Both the position numbers and the translations under genes were made by a program. Source: an uncultured Anaerolineae bacterium (GTDB lineage Bacteria; Chloroflexota; Anaerolineae; Anaerolineales; Villigracilaceae). From it: 64,000 nt of DNA. Positions 39,940-50,393 of this stretch are shown here, piece after piece. The notes under the pieces are model-generated. The model saw only the letters and a list, made by a program, of their open reading frames with translations. It was not told the origin of the DNA and did no database searches. The stretch's first letter is position 1. Each line of letters begins with the position of its first letter. Location: assembly GCA_937120535.1 (NCBI GenBank), contig CAKZJX010000038.1:1-64000 (forward strand). The letters are read 5' to 3'.

Positions 39940-41366
39940 TGTTTAAACCGTTCTCCACGTTCAGCAAAATCGCGAAACTCATCGAAACTGGTACAGCCCG
40001 GCGAAAGCAAGACCACCGAACCGGGCTCGGCCACCCGGGCCGCCTGCTCCACCGCCTCGCGCAGCCCAGAACAACGGATCTGAGTGCGCGTCACCCCAGA
40101 CTTCGGGCCGAGCGCGGCCTCGATCAGCTCGGCCGCCTCCCCAAACAGAATCACATGCTCCACGCGGCGATGCACCAACTCGACCAGTTCATCCCAAGGC
40201 AACTTCTTATCTCGCCCGCCCAGCAAGAGCACGATCGGCTCGTTAAACGAACGAATGGCGGCAATCGTCCGCTCTGGCGTGGTGGCGATCGAATCGTTGT
40301 ACCAACAGACGCCTCGCCACTCGCGCACCAACTCCAAGCGATGGGGCACGCCGCGAAACGTCTCAACCGCAGTCAACATCGCATCCAGTGAGAAGCCGGC
40401 TGCGTAGCCAATGGCAAACGCCGCCAGCACATTCAGCACATTGTGATCTCCGCGCAATGGCACCTTCTTACGCGGCAAGAGCGGTATATACGCAAACCCC
40501 TCCCGCAGAGCTAACAGACCGTGATCGAGATACGCGCCGTCCAAATCCTCCTCCAAGGGCGAGAGGCTAAAGGCTAACAACTTGCCGCGCACCCGATGGC
40601 GCAATCCCCAACTCACTTCGTTATCTCGGCCGAGCACAGCCAAGCTGTTCTCCTCTTGAAAATCCAAAATGCGCGCTTTGGCCGCCACATAGGCTTCCAT
40701 GGTGCCATGCCGATCCAGATGATTGGGAGTGATGTTCAAAAGAGCAGCGATGTCGGTGGAACGCGTCATCTGCTCAAGCTGAAAGCTGGAGATCTCCAGC
40801 ACGGCCAGATCGCCCGGCTGCATCTCGTCAACGTAGTTGATCAAGGGATCGCCGATGTTGCCGCCTACAAACACGCGAGGGCCTGTCGAGAGAGTGCCTG
40901 GCCCTTTTTTAGGACCAGCAGCCAATGATTTGGCCGCCCGAGCTAGGCCGGCGCGGTCGGCAAAAGCGCAGCGGGCCATCTCGCCTACCAGGCTAGTGGT
41001 GGTGGTCTTGCCGGCCGAACCGGTGATGCCGATGGTCATACAAGGAACCACCTCCAAAAACACCTGCGTATCGTTGGAAAGCGGGATACCACGTCGTTGG
41101 GCTTCTTGTACGATGGGCAGCGTGAGAGGAATTCCGCCGGACAAGCAAAGCACATCGGCCCGGTCCAGCAGCTCCGGTGGATGACCTCCCAACACCCAGT
41201 CCACATCCACGTCGGCCAAGGCGGCCTGGGCGGCGCGCATATCGTCCAGTGGGCGAAGATCGTTGAGCGTGACGCGCGCCCCATGGCGCGCCAACCAGCG
41301 CGCCAACGATTGGCCTTGCCGTGCCGCTCCCAAGATCAAAACCCGCTTTCCTGCCCAATCGCTCAT
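39918..41366 (-). CDS. murD: UDP-N-acetylmuramoylalanine--D-glutamate ligase
   Basis: [104 protein letters not shown]. Confidence 0.97.
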   Translation of the reverse strand: [482 protein letters not shown]

Positions 41367-41382
41367 AACACACCCATCTCCA

Positions 41383-42375
41383 TCACACCAGCGCCAATCC
41401 TACGCCGATCATGGCGCCTAACAACCCAATCAACCAGAAACGCTGCACCACTTGCGTCTCGCTCCAACCGAGCAATTCAAAGTGCAAGTGAAGGGGTGCC
41501 ATCTTAAAAAAACGACGACCTTTCGTGGCTCGAAAGTACAAAATCTGAATCACCACGCTCACCATTTCGCTAAAGGGGATGATGGCGATAATCGGCAACA
41601 GCGCCCAGTGGCCAGTCATCAGCGCCACCACCGTCAAGACGGCACCCAGGGCTTGCGATCCCGTATCTCCCATAATCAACATGGCTGGATGGACATTAAA
41701 CCACAAGAAGCCAAACAGCGCGCCCACCATCACGAAACAGAAACGGGCCACGTAGATCTGCCCTTGAGCCAGGGCGATCCCGCCATAGGCGACAAACGCC
41801 GTAGCGGCGATCAGGCCGGCCAACCCATCCAAGCCATCCGTAAAATTCATCGCATTGGCCATCGAAACAATCACAAAGGCTGCGATCGGCACATAAAACA
41901 CGCCTAGTTCGATCTGTCCCGGATAACCCGGCAGGTACAACTCGGGAACCTGTAGGAGATATCTCAGCGCCCAAGCGGTCCCCAAAGCCAGCACCACCTG
42001 GATCAAGAACTTCGTGCGCGATCGCATACCCTCGCCGCGTCGCGGCCCACGGATGCCCTCCCAATCGTCCACTGCACCGAGCACAGCAAACGCCACCATC
42101 ACCACCAACGGCAGCAAGATCGAACGCCCGATTCCTGGAACACCGGTCAGTTGAGCCGCATTGAGCAGTAGAGTGAGCAAGAGCACCGGCGCAATGAACA
42201 TCACTCCGCCCATGGTGGGCACGCCCATTTTTACGGCATGATGATCCGGCTCCTCAACACGGATGATCTTGCCGATCTTAAAATGTCGCAAGATGCGCAA
42301 CAACGGCATGCCCCAGATCACGGTCATCATAAAGGCTAGCGTAGCCAGGCTGAGCGAGAGCGTCATCTGATTCAC
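41383..42375 (-). CDS. mraY: Phospho-N-acetylmuramoyl-pentapeptide-transferase
   Basis: VKMGVPTMGGVMFIAPVLL; FTDGLDGLAGLIAATAF; WFNVHPAMLIMGDTGSQALGAVLTVVAL; PLHLHFELLGWSETQVVQRFWL. Confidence 0.97.
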   Translation of the reverse strand: MNQMTLSLSLATLAFMMTVIWGMPLLRILRHFKIGKIIRVEEPDHHAVKMGVPTMGGVMFIAPVLLLTLLLNAAQLTGVPGIGRSILLPLVVMVAFAVLGAVDDWEGIRGPRRGEGMRSRTKFLIQVVLALGTAWALRYLLQVPELYLPGYPGQIELGVFYVPIAAFVIVSMANAMNFTDGLDGLAGLIAATAFVAYGGIALAQGQIYVARFCFVMVGALFGFLWFNVHPAMLIMGDTGSQALGAVLTVVALMTGHWALLPIIAIIPFSEMVSVVIQILYFRATKGRRFFKMAPLHLHFELLGWSETQVVQRFWLIGLLGAMIGVGLALV

Positions 42376-43796
42376 GAGCGCACCTCCAACGCCGCTACGA
42401 TCCGATCCATGCGCAAACTGTGCGACCCTTTGATCAACACCACATCACTGCTTGAGAGATTCCCCTCCAGCCAAGCAATGATTGGCTCCACTTGTTCAAA
42501 CTCCAAGATATTTTTGCGAGGCATGCCCGCCCGTCGGGCGGCAGCGGCAATCATGTGCGCCCGCGGCCCCAGGGTGATCAAGATGTCGGCCACATGACCG
42601 GCGCGCATCCCGACCATATCGTGGCCTTGCCGCTCGTAGGGGCCAAGCTCGAGCATATCGCCCAACACGGCAATCTTGCGGCCTTCCAATTCCTCCAACA
42701 GATTCAACGCTGCCAGCATTGATTCGGGAGAAGCGTTATACGTATCGTCCAGCAGGAGCGCCCCATTCTGGCTACGCACGGCCACCAGCCGAAGCTGGGT
42801 ATGTTCCTGCTGGAGCCCCTGCAGGATCTCTTGCCAGTTCAAGCCGTCCACCAAGCCGGCCGCAGCGGCGCGCAGCACATTGTGTACCGAGTGCCGGCCG
42901 ATCAGCGGAACATGGACATGCAACACCTCCGAGCCATAATGCAGGCGAAAGCGGATCCCATCCAGCCCCAATCCCTCGATCTGATCGGCCCACAGATCGG
43001 CCTCTGGCGACAAGCCGTAGTAGAAAATCCGGGCGCGGGTCTTCTCTTCCATCTTACGCACCCAGGGATCGTCATAATTCAAAATGGCCACCCCGTCCGG
43101 TGCAGGAGGCAGCGCCTGAACTAGCTCTGATTTTCCCAGGAAGATAGCCTCTTGGGAGCCGGCCCGCTCGGCATGGACAGTGCCGATGTGGGTGACGATG
43201 CCCACGCTGGGCAAAGCAATATCGCACAAAAAAGCGATCTCGCCCGGCACATAAAAGCCCATCTCCAACACCGCACGCTGGTAGCCGGCCCCCAGGCGCA
43301 AGACCGAGAGCGGCAACCCGATTTCGTTATTGAGATTGCCCGGGCTCTTCAACGTTCGATAGCGCACGGAGAGCACTTCAGCCACCAGCTCTTTGGTGGA
43401 AGATTTCCCCACACTGCCAGTAATGCCGATCACTTTCACGTCCAGTTTACGACGCCAAAAACGAGCGATCTGCTGCAACGCCGTCAGCGTATTGTCCACA
43501 CGCAAGCAGAGCGGCGGCTCCAGAGCGGCCGGCGGAAGCGACGAGAGATTCAGGCCCCCGCGCAGATCGAAGGCGCGCAACGCTGGATCCACCTCGCGCT
43601 GGATCAGGGCATACAACGCCCCACGCTGAAAGGCCGCGCCGACGAAATCATGGCCATCCACCCGCTCGCCAGGCAAGGCCACAAACAGCGCACCTGGGAT
43701 CACCTGGCGCGAGTCAATTGAGGCTTCGGTGATCACCTGCGGCGCTGATGGACGCACATGAGTCAGGGCCTCGAGAACATCCGCAAGAGTTAGCAT
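42372..43796 (-). CDS. murF: UDP-N-acetylmuramoyl-tripeptide--D-alanyl-D-alanine ligase
   Basis: SIDSRQVIPGALFVALPGERVDGHDFVGAAFQRGA; VKVIGITGSVGKSSTKELVAEVL; DDTYNASPESMLAAL; ATGA overlap with mraY. Confidence 0.97.
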   Translation of the reverse strand: MLTLADVLEALTHVRPSAPQVITEASIDSRQVIPGALFVALPGERVDGHDFVGAAFQRGALYALIQREVDPALRAFDLRGGLNLSSLPPAALEPPLCLRVDNTLTALQQIARFWRRKLDVKVIGITGSVGKSSTKELVAEVLSVRYRTLKSPGNLNNEIGLPLSVLRLGAGYQRAVLEMGFYVPGEIAFLCDIALPSVGIVTHIGTVHAERAGSQEAIFLGKSELVQALPPAPDGVAILNYDDPWVRKMEEKTRARIFYYGLSPEADLWADQIEGLGLDGIRFRLHYGSEVLHVHVPLIGRHSVHNVLRAAAAGLVDGLNWQEILQGLQQEHTQLRLVAVRSQNGALLLDDTYNASPESMLAALNLLEELEGRKIAVLGDMLELGPYERQGHDMVGMRAGHVADILITLGPRAHMIAAAARRAGMPRKNILEFEQVEPIIAWLEGNLSSSDVVLIKGSHSLRMDRIVAALEVRS

Positions 43797-43800
43797 AAGA

Positions 43801-45546
43801 TCAACGGGTTGACACCTGTAGACGAATCGCGTCGGGCGGCAGATCGAGCAATACCACCACCCGTTGCGCCATCTCCGAGAACACCGGAGCAGCGGTCTCG
43901 CCGGCCCAGATTGAAACGCTGGGGCGCTCGAGCCAAACGTAAATTATAAAGCGCGGGTCGTCCACCGGACCCCAGCCCACGAAGGAGACGTTGGTCTCGG
44001 TGAAACTATATCCACCCTCGACCGGGATCTGGGCGGTGCCGGTCTTGCCGGCCACGCGGTAGCCAGGGACCAACGCCAACGAAGCCTCTCTCTCCAACGA
44101 AGTCGCCAACATCTCGCTCAGCAGCCGGGCTGTCTCCGGGCGGATCGGCATGCCGACCGGTTCGACCGCGATATCCACCTGCTGCCCATCGCTCACGATA
44201 GAGCGCAACACATGGGGTCGCACCATGCGTCCCTTGTTGGCAATCGCCGAAACAGCTGCCATCATCTGAATCGGAGACACGGCCACACCTTGACCGAAAG
44301 CATTGGTCCCTAAGTCCACCTCATACCAATCCTGGTCGCCAGGCAATTTCAAGCGACCCGAGGTCTCTCCAGCCAGGTCAATGCCGGTCGGGCGCCCGAT
44401 GCCAAAACGCTGCAAATAGCCATAAAACGTCTCCTTGCCCATCGAGGTGGAAAGCCAGGCCATGCAGACATTCAAGGAATATTGCAAACATCCCTGCATG
44501 GTTTGCTCTCCCCAGGGCCGGCGGTTCCAGTTCTGGATCGGAACTCCTCCGACTACGATCAAACCAGTATCATAAAATGTGGTAGAAGGAGTGACCAGGC
44601 CTGAATCCAGCGCAGCAGCCATCGTTAGCACCTTGAAGACCGAGCCTGGCTCGTATTGCATGGCAATTGCTGGATTGAATTGATAGGCCTGGCGATAATA
44701 CTTGTCGTAATTCCAAAACTCGTTCAGGTTCAAGCGCGGCGCAGTGGCCATGGCTAGTATTTCCCCTGAACGCGGATCCATCACGATAATGGTACCATTC
44801 CGTGCGCCATATTCGCCCAACGCCCAATCCAGCGTCTCTTCGGCAGCGGCTTGAAGATTGCGGTCGAGGGTCAGGATCAACGAAGCGCCATCGGGCACGC
44901 GTGGGATCTCCGCGACGCGATTAGGGTCCTGGGGGATCCAAATTTCCAGCGGCGTGCCAGCCAGCAAACTATCGTATTTCTCTTCCACGCCGAAGATCCC
45001 CCGCCCTTCTCGGTTGAAGAAGCCCAGGACGTTGGAGGCCAGGTCATTCTCCGGATAACTGCGCTGCAGCATGGGCCGGAATTCTAACCCAGAAAGCGGA
45101 AAGGGACGCTCTTCTTCTAATTCGCGCCATAACTGTTCGTAGCGTTCGCGCAGCGCCTGCGCCGCCTCGGCCGGCACAAAGCCGGCCAGGGGAACAAAGA
45201 TCAACCCATAAGGATTGAGTAGGCGCTCGTAGACCTCCTCATACCGCAGTCCCAAGTGGGCCGACACTTCGCGGGCCAACGCCTCTTTATCTACCACCTC
45301 CGGCATGTTCGCTCCGACGGTGTATACCACCTCATTGCTGGCCAGCAGGTTGCCCTTGCGATCGTAAATCTTGCCGCGTTCCGGATAGACGATGCGCCGC
45401 ACCATGGCATACTCGCCGGCCTGCTGACGGAACAGCTCAGCTTCTGGGCTGCGCTGAATGCGAATGATCTGAGCCAGGATCACCAACGCAAATAGCAACA
45501 GCCACGCAGTGACGAAGATCGAACGCCAGGCATACTCCCGTCGCAT
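43801..45546 (-). CDS. ftsI: Penicillin-binding protein (FtsI/PBP2-type transpeptidase)
   Basis: YEPGSVFKVLTMAAALDSG (SxxK); YSLNVCMA (SxN); VAGKTGTAQIP (KTG); start MRREYAWRSIF at 45546, alternative GTG 45561. Confidence 0.95.
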   Translation of the reverse strand: MRREYAWRSIFVTAWLLLFALVILAQIIRIQRSPEAELFRQQAGEYAMVRRIVYPERGKIYDRKGNLLASNEVVYTVGANMPEVVDKEALAREVSAHLGLRYEEVYERLLNPYGLIFVPLAGFVPAEAAQALRERYEQLWRELEEERPFPLSGLEFRPMLQRSYPENDLASNVLGFFNREGRGIFGVEEKYDSLLAGTPLEIWIPQDPNRVAEIPRVPDGASLILTLDRNLQAAAEETLDWALGEYGARNGTIIVMDPRSGEILAMATAPRLNLNEFWNYDKYYRQAYQFNPAIAMQYEPGSVFKVLTMAAALDSGLVTPSTTFYDTGLIVVGGVPIQNWNRRPWGEQTMQGCLQYSLNVCMAWLSTSMGKETFYGYLQRFGIGRPTGIDLAGETSGRLKLPGDQDWYEVDLGTNAFGQGVAVSPIQMMAAVSAIANKGRMVRPHVLRSIVSDGQQVDIAVEPVGMPIRPETARLLSEMLATSLEREASLALVPGYRVAGKTGTAQIPVEGGYSFTETNVSFVGWGPVDDPRFIIYVWLERPSVSIWAGETAAPVFSEMAQRVVVLLDLPPDAIRLQVSTR

Positions 45547-45557
45547 CGAGAACGGAT

Positions 45558-46049
45558 TCACGGCAAGCCTCCTGTGAAAAGAGAGACCCCGTCTCCACCA
45601 CCATAGGTCGAGTGAAAATACTCGACAAACCACTCCAGCAACGATTGACGATACTCGGGTGGCAGAGCCTCCGTCGCCGGCCTGGCAACCGTATCGACCA
45701 GCTTGACCGAAGTTGGACGAACGTATCCCGGCACGATCACGTAATGGATCTCGGTCGACTTGACCGGCCGATAGCCCAGGGCACGCGCTCGCTGCTCCAT
45801 GGAGTAGGTGGACATCAGTTCAGCTAGGCGGGTTTGCAGGGTGGCATTTTCTTGCCGTAGGCGAGCAATGTCGGCCTTTAAGGATTGGATCTCTCGCCCC
45901 AAAATAGCGGCTCGCGCTGTCACATCCAGATAGAGAGCGGCAATCATGGCCAGCCCCACCAAGCCCAGCAGAAAGGCGCTAGCCCAGCGGCGTTGGATGC
46001 GCCAGGGAGCTTGACGATAGGCATGGACCAGCAGAGGAAAGGCGTTCAT
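45558..46049 (-). CDS. FtsL-like single-TM coiled-coil division protein
   Basis: [17 protein letters not shown] followed by coiled coil [33 protein letters not shown]; position between rsmH and ftsI. Confidence 0.8.
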   Translation of the reverse strand: MNAFPLLVHAYRQAPWRIQRRWASAFLLGLVGLAMIAALYLDVTARAAILGREIQSLKADIARLRQENATLQTRLAELMSTYSMEQRARALGYRPVKSTEIHYVIVPGYVRPTSVKLVDTVARPATEALPPEYRQSLLEWFVEYFHSTYGGGDGVSLFTGGLP

Positions 46050-46957
46050 AGCTTCTCGGCTACTCTCAGTTTGGCACTGCGCGCTCGTGGGTTAGCGGCA
46101 ATCTCCTCAGGAGACGGAGTGATCGGCTTGCGAACAACCTCTTTGAGAACCGCTTTGCGCTCTTGCTCGTCGATCGGCAGGTGCGGAGCAGGGACCTGAC
46201 TGCGGCTATGTTGACGGATGAACGTCTTGACAATCCGGTCCTCCAACGAGTGAAAAGAGATCACGGCCAGGCGTCCGCCTGGGCGGAGCGCCGCCGCCGC
46301 CTTCGGCAGGACATCGCTCAAGGCAGTTAGCTCGTCGTTCACGGCAATCCGCAACGCTTGAAAGGTGCGCGTGGCGGGATGAATGGCCCTGCGGCGAGGA
46401 GAGATGGCTTCGATCACGGTAGCCAGGTGACGGGTAGTGTGAATCGGCCGTGCACGGACGATCGCCCGAGCAATGCGCCGGGCACGAGGGTCCTCGCCGA
46501 AGCGGTAGATCAGATCGGCCAGTTCCTCTTCGTCGAGGTGATTCACCAGATCGGCCGCCGTCACCGGGCCGGCCGGATCGAAGCGCATGTCCAAGGGCGC
46601 ATCGTGCTGAAAGGAAAAGCCTCGCTCAGGCGCGTCCAATTGCATGGACGATACCCCGAGATCCAGCAAGATGCCATCCACTTCCTGCCAGCCCAGCCGG
46701 GCCAATTGCTGCGGCAAGGTAGTATAGGAGGCCTGGACCAGATGGACGCGCCGACCGAAAGGAGCCAAGGTCGCTCGGGCGAGCGCTAAAGCGTGCGGGT
46801 CGCGATCCAACCCGAGCAGTTCCCCGTCCGGCGCACAGATCTCCAGAATGCCGCGAGCGTGACCGCCCGCGCCGACCGTGCCATCCACATAGCGACCCCG
46901 GCTATGTGGCCGCAAGACGTGTAGAATCTCCTGGTAAAGTACGGGTTGATGGATCAT
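46046..46957 (-). CDS. rsmH: 16S rRNA m4C1402 methyltransferase
   Basis: [104 protein letters not shown]; start 46957. Confidence 0.97.
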   Translation of the reverse strand: MIHQPVLYQEILHVLRPHSRGRYVDGTVGAGGHARGILEICAPDGELLGLDRDPHALALARATLAPFGRRVHLVQASYTTLPQQLARLGWQEVDGILLDLGVSSMQLDAPERGFSFQHDAPLDMRFDPAGPVTAADLVNHLDEEELADLIYRFGEDPRARRIARAIVRARPIHTTRHLATVIEAISPRRRAIHPATRTFQALRIAVNDELTALSDVLPKAAAALRPGGRLAVISFHSLEDRIVKTFIRQHSRSQVPAPHLPIDEQERKAVLKEVVRKPITPSPEEIAANPRARSAKLRVAEKL

Positions 46958-46976
46958 GCAGCGAGGACTCCCCTCG

Positions 46977-47420
46977 TTAGTCGCGTTTGGCCGATAGATC
47001 CAGCGCTGCAAAACGCTGGAGGTTGCTGTCCACATCGGTGATCAGGGCCAACTGTTTCTGCCATTCATCGGGAGCCCAGACTTCGAAATACTCCCCTTGC
47101 CCAACGATCACGGCAGCGTTTTCTAGCACGGCAAACTCGCGTAGGTTGGCCGGCAACAGAATACGACCAACCCGATCGACCTCGACTTGATAAGCGCTGG
47201 CCAATAGGAGACGACGCAGGATGCGGGCGATGGGATCGGTCAAATTCATCGCATTGAGGCGTTCATACACTTCTTGAAAGTACACCTCGGTCATCACCAT
47301 CAAGCATTTGTCAAACCCTTGGGTCAAGTAGGCGCCTCCCTGCAGCGCTTCTCGAAAGCGCGCTGGTATCATCAGGCGACCTTTCTCATCGATCGAATAG
47401 CGAAACTGACCCAAGAACAT
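46977..47420 (-). CDS. mraZ: MraZ transcriptional regulator
   Basis: [56 protein letters not shown]. Confidence 0.97.
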   Translation of the reverse strand: MFLGQFRYSIDEKGRLMIPARFREALQGGAYLTQGFDKCLMVMTEVYFQEVYERLNAMNLTDPIARILRRLLLASAYQVEVDRVGRILLPANLREFAVLENAAVIVGQGEYFEVWAPDEWQKQLALITDVDSNLQRFAALDLSAKRD

Positions 47421-47477
47421 TTGTGCTAACTATCCTTTTTAATGGGCCGAACGCCGGACCTTCCGGCGCTCGATCGT

Positions 47478-47515
47478 TACCACACTTTCTACCACTTTTT
47501 ACCACTTTTTCCCAC
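47478..47515 (-). promoter_or_regulatory. MraZ-box-like direct repeat array upstream of mraZ
   Basis: Minus strand GTGGGAAAAA-GTGGTAAAAA-GTGGTAGAAA-GTGTGGTAAC, exact 10-bp period. Confidence 0.8.
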
Positions 47516-47544
47516 ATTGTACATTAATTGTCATTGAATTGCAA
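47516..47544 (-). promoter_or_regulatory. Sigma70-type promoter of the dcw cluster
   Basis: Minus strand TTGCAA, 17-nt spacer, TACAAT, immediately upstream of the repeat array. Confidence 0.75.
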
Positions 47545-47737
47545 GAGTTAATCGGCAAATTTCCCACAAGAAGATACATCCCCCATTTTTCCTACCTTCG
47601 GCGCGCAGGGCCTCTTATTGGTTGGCTCGCATCCTTCCTTCCGGCTCTCTTTCGCCAGAGGCCGTTCCTGCGATACAATAGATCTCAAGAACGTCGCCAT
47701 CGCCCATCCCATCTCAGCGAAAGAAGCCCCAAATGCC

Positions 47738-48649
47738 ATGACCTCGTCTTTTCTTCTGCTCGAGTCAACCGCTTGGCGCGACTACGAATTGCTCGATTCA
47801 GGAAACGGCCAGAAGCTGGAACGCTTTGGTCCCTATCGCTTTGCCCGGCCCGAAGCACAAGCCATGTGGTCGCGCGCCCTGCCGCCCAACGCCTGGGAGG
47901 AGGTGCACGCCGTCTTTCATCCCACCCAGGAGGAAAGCGGCGGCCATTGGATCTTCAAGAAACCCGTGGCTGAACGCTGGGAAATGACCTACCCTCTACC
48001 AGAGACGATTGGCAACGCGCTTTTGCGCTTCTGGGCCATGACCACACCAGGACGTCATCTGGGTGTGTTCCCAGAAGCGGCTGCACATTGGGAGTGGATG
48101 GTCCAACAGATCCGGCAAGCCGGACGGCCAATTCAAGTGCTCAACCTGTTTGGATATACTGGCCTGGCCTCTTTGGCAGCAGCTGCCGCCGGCGCGCATA
48201 TGACCCATGTGGACGCGTCCAAGAAGGCAGTGACCTGGGCCCGAGAGAATCAGCGCCTTTCTGGCCTGGATGAGCATCCGATTCGCTGGATCGTGGACGA
48301 CGCACGGAAATTTGTGATCCGCGAAGGGCGACGCGGGAACCGCTATGATGGGCTGATCCTCGATCCCCCGAAGTTCGGCCGGGGTCCCAAGGGCGAAGTA
48401 TGGGAAGTCTATAAATCGTTGCCCGATTTACTCACAGCTTGTCGCGCCGTCCTATCGGAACGCCCCCTGTTTGTGATCATCACGGTCTATGCCGTGCGCG
48501 CTTCGGCCATTCACGTGAGTCAGGTGTTGAGTGAGATGATGAAGGGCTTCCCCGGCCGGCTCGAACACGGCGAGTTGGTGACGCGCGAACGCTCGGCCGG
48601 CCGTCTGCTCTCCCACGCTGTATTTGCCCGCTGGCATGCAGAAACATAG
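47738..48649 (+). CDS. Class I SAM-dependent (23S rRNA) methyltransferase
   Basis: PIQVLNLFGYTGLASLAAAAAGAHMTHVDASKKAVTWARENQRLSGL; YDGLILDPPKFGRGPKGEVWEVYKSLPDLL; start MTSSFLLLES at 47738. Confidence 0.9.
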   Translation: MTSSFLLLESTAWRDYELLDSGNGQKLERFGPYRFARPEAQAMWSRALPPNAWEEVHAVFHPTQEESGGHWIFKKPVAERWEMTYPLPETIGNALLRFWAMTTPGRHLGVFPEAAAHWEWMVQQIRQAGRPIQVLNLFGYTGLASLAAAAAGAHMTHVDASKKAVTWARENQRLSGLDEHPIRWIVDDARKFVIREGRRGNRYDGLILDPPKFGRGPKGEVWEVYKSLPDLLTACRAVLSERPLFVIITVYAVRASAIHVSQVLSEMMKGFPGRLEHGELVTRERSAGRLLSHAVFARWHAET

Positions 48650-48714
48650 CTAGTCCCCAAGCGGGATCATCAGGCCGATCCCTTCGGCCAGATTGGCCTG
48701 TTCTGAACGCTTGT

Positions 48715-49629
48715 CTACCCTACCGCTTCTTCGCCGACATTGGCCGGCGTTTTCGGCGGGGTGGGCGAGCCCGTCAGCTTCTTGAAGACATCATACCAGA
48801 ACGACGACCCCTGCGAAACGGCAATCGCTGTTATGCTCAAGCCCAAGGCTTTTAGAAATAGGAACTTGGCCCAGGCCAGGGCATCTGCGTCCTTAGGCAG
48901 CGCATCTTGAAGCTGCCACCATCCAAGCTTCACGATCGAGAGCTCATCCAGGGCGCGAAGCAGGGCATCAAAATCGAATTCGCCTTCTTGGAGGATGACT
49001 TGAGCCTGGCCGGCGGTTATGGCGCGCAGCTCGGCGTTGCGCCACAGATCGTCAGCCAATTGAATGCTATCGGTGCCAAGAAGCAGAGTCACGCCTACTG
49101 AGAGCAAGATGACCACGCGTCGCGCCTGGGCCTTGAAGGTATCGGCCACCTGATTGAGCAAGCCGGTAAAGTAGGCATGGGCACGAGAACGCATCAGGCT
49201 GACGTTATTCACGCCCTGATCGATCCATCTCAGCATGGTCTCGCGTGCCTCCGAAGGCGGTAAGGCGGCGATGAGTTTCTTCAACTCCTGCGGATCGGCA
49301 TCCGGGCGACCGGTCAAGCCGGTAAAGTCGAAAAAAGCATCTACCAGAACTTCCACCGGCACCTTTTCCAGTCGCACGGCCTGAGGCGCAGCTCTCAGGA
49401 AAGCGAGCGGCGAGGTGTAGCGGATCGGTCGCAGGGCCTGCAACTGTGGCAGGAGGACGAAATCCACCGTCTTCTCACCGGCCAGCTTCTTAAGATAGCT
49501 CTCCAGAATCTGGCCGCGTGTTTCTTGGAGTTCGAGAATGAATTTCGTGATCCAGGATACGATGGACCCTAACACATAGTAGACGACCAACAACCCAATA
49601 GCCACTTCTAGAACTTGTGAGAACGTCAT
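48715..49629 (-). CDS. Uncharacterised membrane protein
   Basis: N-terminal TM (VLEVAIGLLVVYYVLGSIVSWI), central TM, C-terminal TM followed by SSFWYDVFKKLTGS. Confidence 0.75.
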   Translation of the reverse strand: MTFSQVLEVAIGLLVVYYVLGSIVSWITKFILELQETRGQILESYLKKLAGEKTVDFVLLPQLQALRPIRYTSPLAFLRAAPQAVRLEKVPVEVLVDAFFDFTGLTGRPDADPQELKKLIAALPPSEARETMLRWIDQGVNNVSLMRSRAHAYFTGLLNQVADTFKAQARRVVILLSVGVTLLLGTDSIQLADDLWRNAELRAITAGQAQVILQEGEFDFDALLRALDELSIVKLGWWQLQDALPKDADALAWAKFLFLKALGLSITAIAVSQGSSFWYDVFKKLTGSPTPPKTPANVGEEAVG

Positions 49630-49658
49630 AAGCTACTCCTCCAAAAAGTCCTTAAAAA

Positions 49659-49704
49659 AATGCCAATGCATTTTTGCACGGGGATGATAGGCTCAATTGG
49701 CATT
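49659..49704 (-). terminator. Intrinsic terminator downstream of rex
   Basis: Minus strand AATGCCAAT-28 nt-ATTGGCATT followed by TTTTT; perfect 9-bp arms. Confidence 0.75.
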
Positions 49705-49723
49705 GTCCCCCCTACTCGTTGTG

Positions 49724-50338
49724 CTACAGATAATAGGTCATCCGCTGCAGATGGGTTGCTGGGTCAACATACTGAACCTTCACATCTGGCGGAACATCGA
49801 GATGGATAGGAGCATAATTTAGGATGGCTTTCACGCCGGCTTCGACCAACTTGTCGGCCACGTGCTGCGCGGCCGAGGCCGGCACAGTGATCATAGCCAC
49901 CTTCACGCCGGCCAATCGGATGCGCTCCACCATGTGCACAACGTCCTCCACAACGAAATCGCCTATTGGCTTTCCGATCTTGGCCGGGTCATTATCGAAG
50001 ATCATAATAATCCGAAAGCCGCGCTTGAAAAACCCCTGATAGCGTGCCAAGGCATGCCCTATATCCCCTGCGCCCACCACGGCCACATCCCAGATGCGAT
50101 CTACCTTCAAGATGGCGCGCAGCTTTTCGATCAAAAAGGGAATGTTATAGCCGGTGCCTTGTTTGCCGAACTCGCCAAACTGAGAGAGATCCTTGCGAAT
50201 CTGGGCAGCCGAGATGCCTACTCGTTCTCCCAATTCTTGAGATGAAACCGTTTGCACGCCTTGTTCTGCCAGATGCTGCAACGCCCGCAAGTAGATCGGC
50301 AGCCGGCCAATGATGATGTCGGGAATGCGACTGGCCAT
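49724..50338 (-). CDS. rex: Redox-sensing transcriptional repressor Rex
   Basis: RLPIYLRALQHLAEQGVQTVSSQELGERVGISAAQIRKDLSQFGEFGKQGTGYNIPFL; VVGAGDIGHALARYQGF; ILNYAPIHLDVPPDVKVQYVDP. Confidence 0.97.
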   Translation of the reverse strand: MASRIPDIIIGRLPIYLRALQHLAEQGVQTVSSQELGERVGISAAQIRKDLSQFGEFGKQGTGYNIPFLIEKLRAILKVDRIWDVAVVGAGDIGHALARYQGFFKRGFRIIMIFDNDPAKIGKPIGDFVVEDVVHMVERIRLAGVKVAMITVPASAAQHVADKLVEAGVKAILNYAPIHLDVPPDVKVQYVDPATHLQRMTYYL

Positions 50339-50393
50339 TATGCTCTCCTTGCTCGATGAGGTTCTTCTTCCACTTTACCACACCCGAACGATT

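Noticed and set aside
47461-47530. The 'accacttttt' repeats considered as a CRISPR or tandem microsatellite
   Set aside because: Only four 10-bp units with no spacers, positioned at the mraZ promoter; better explained as MraZ-binding repeats.
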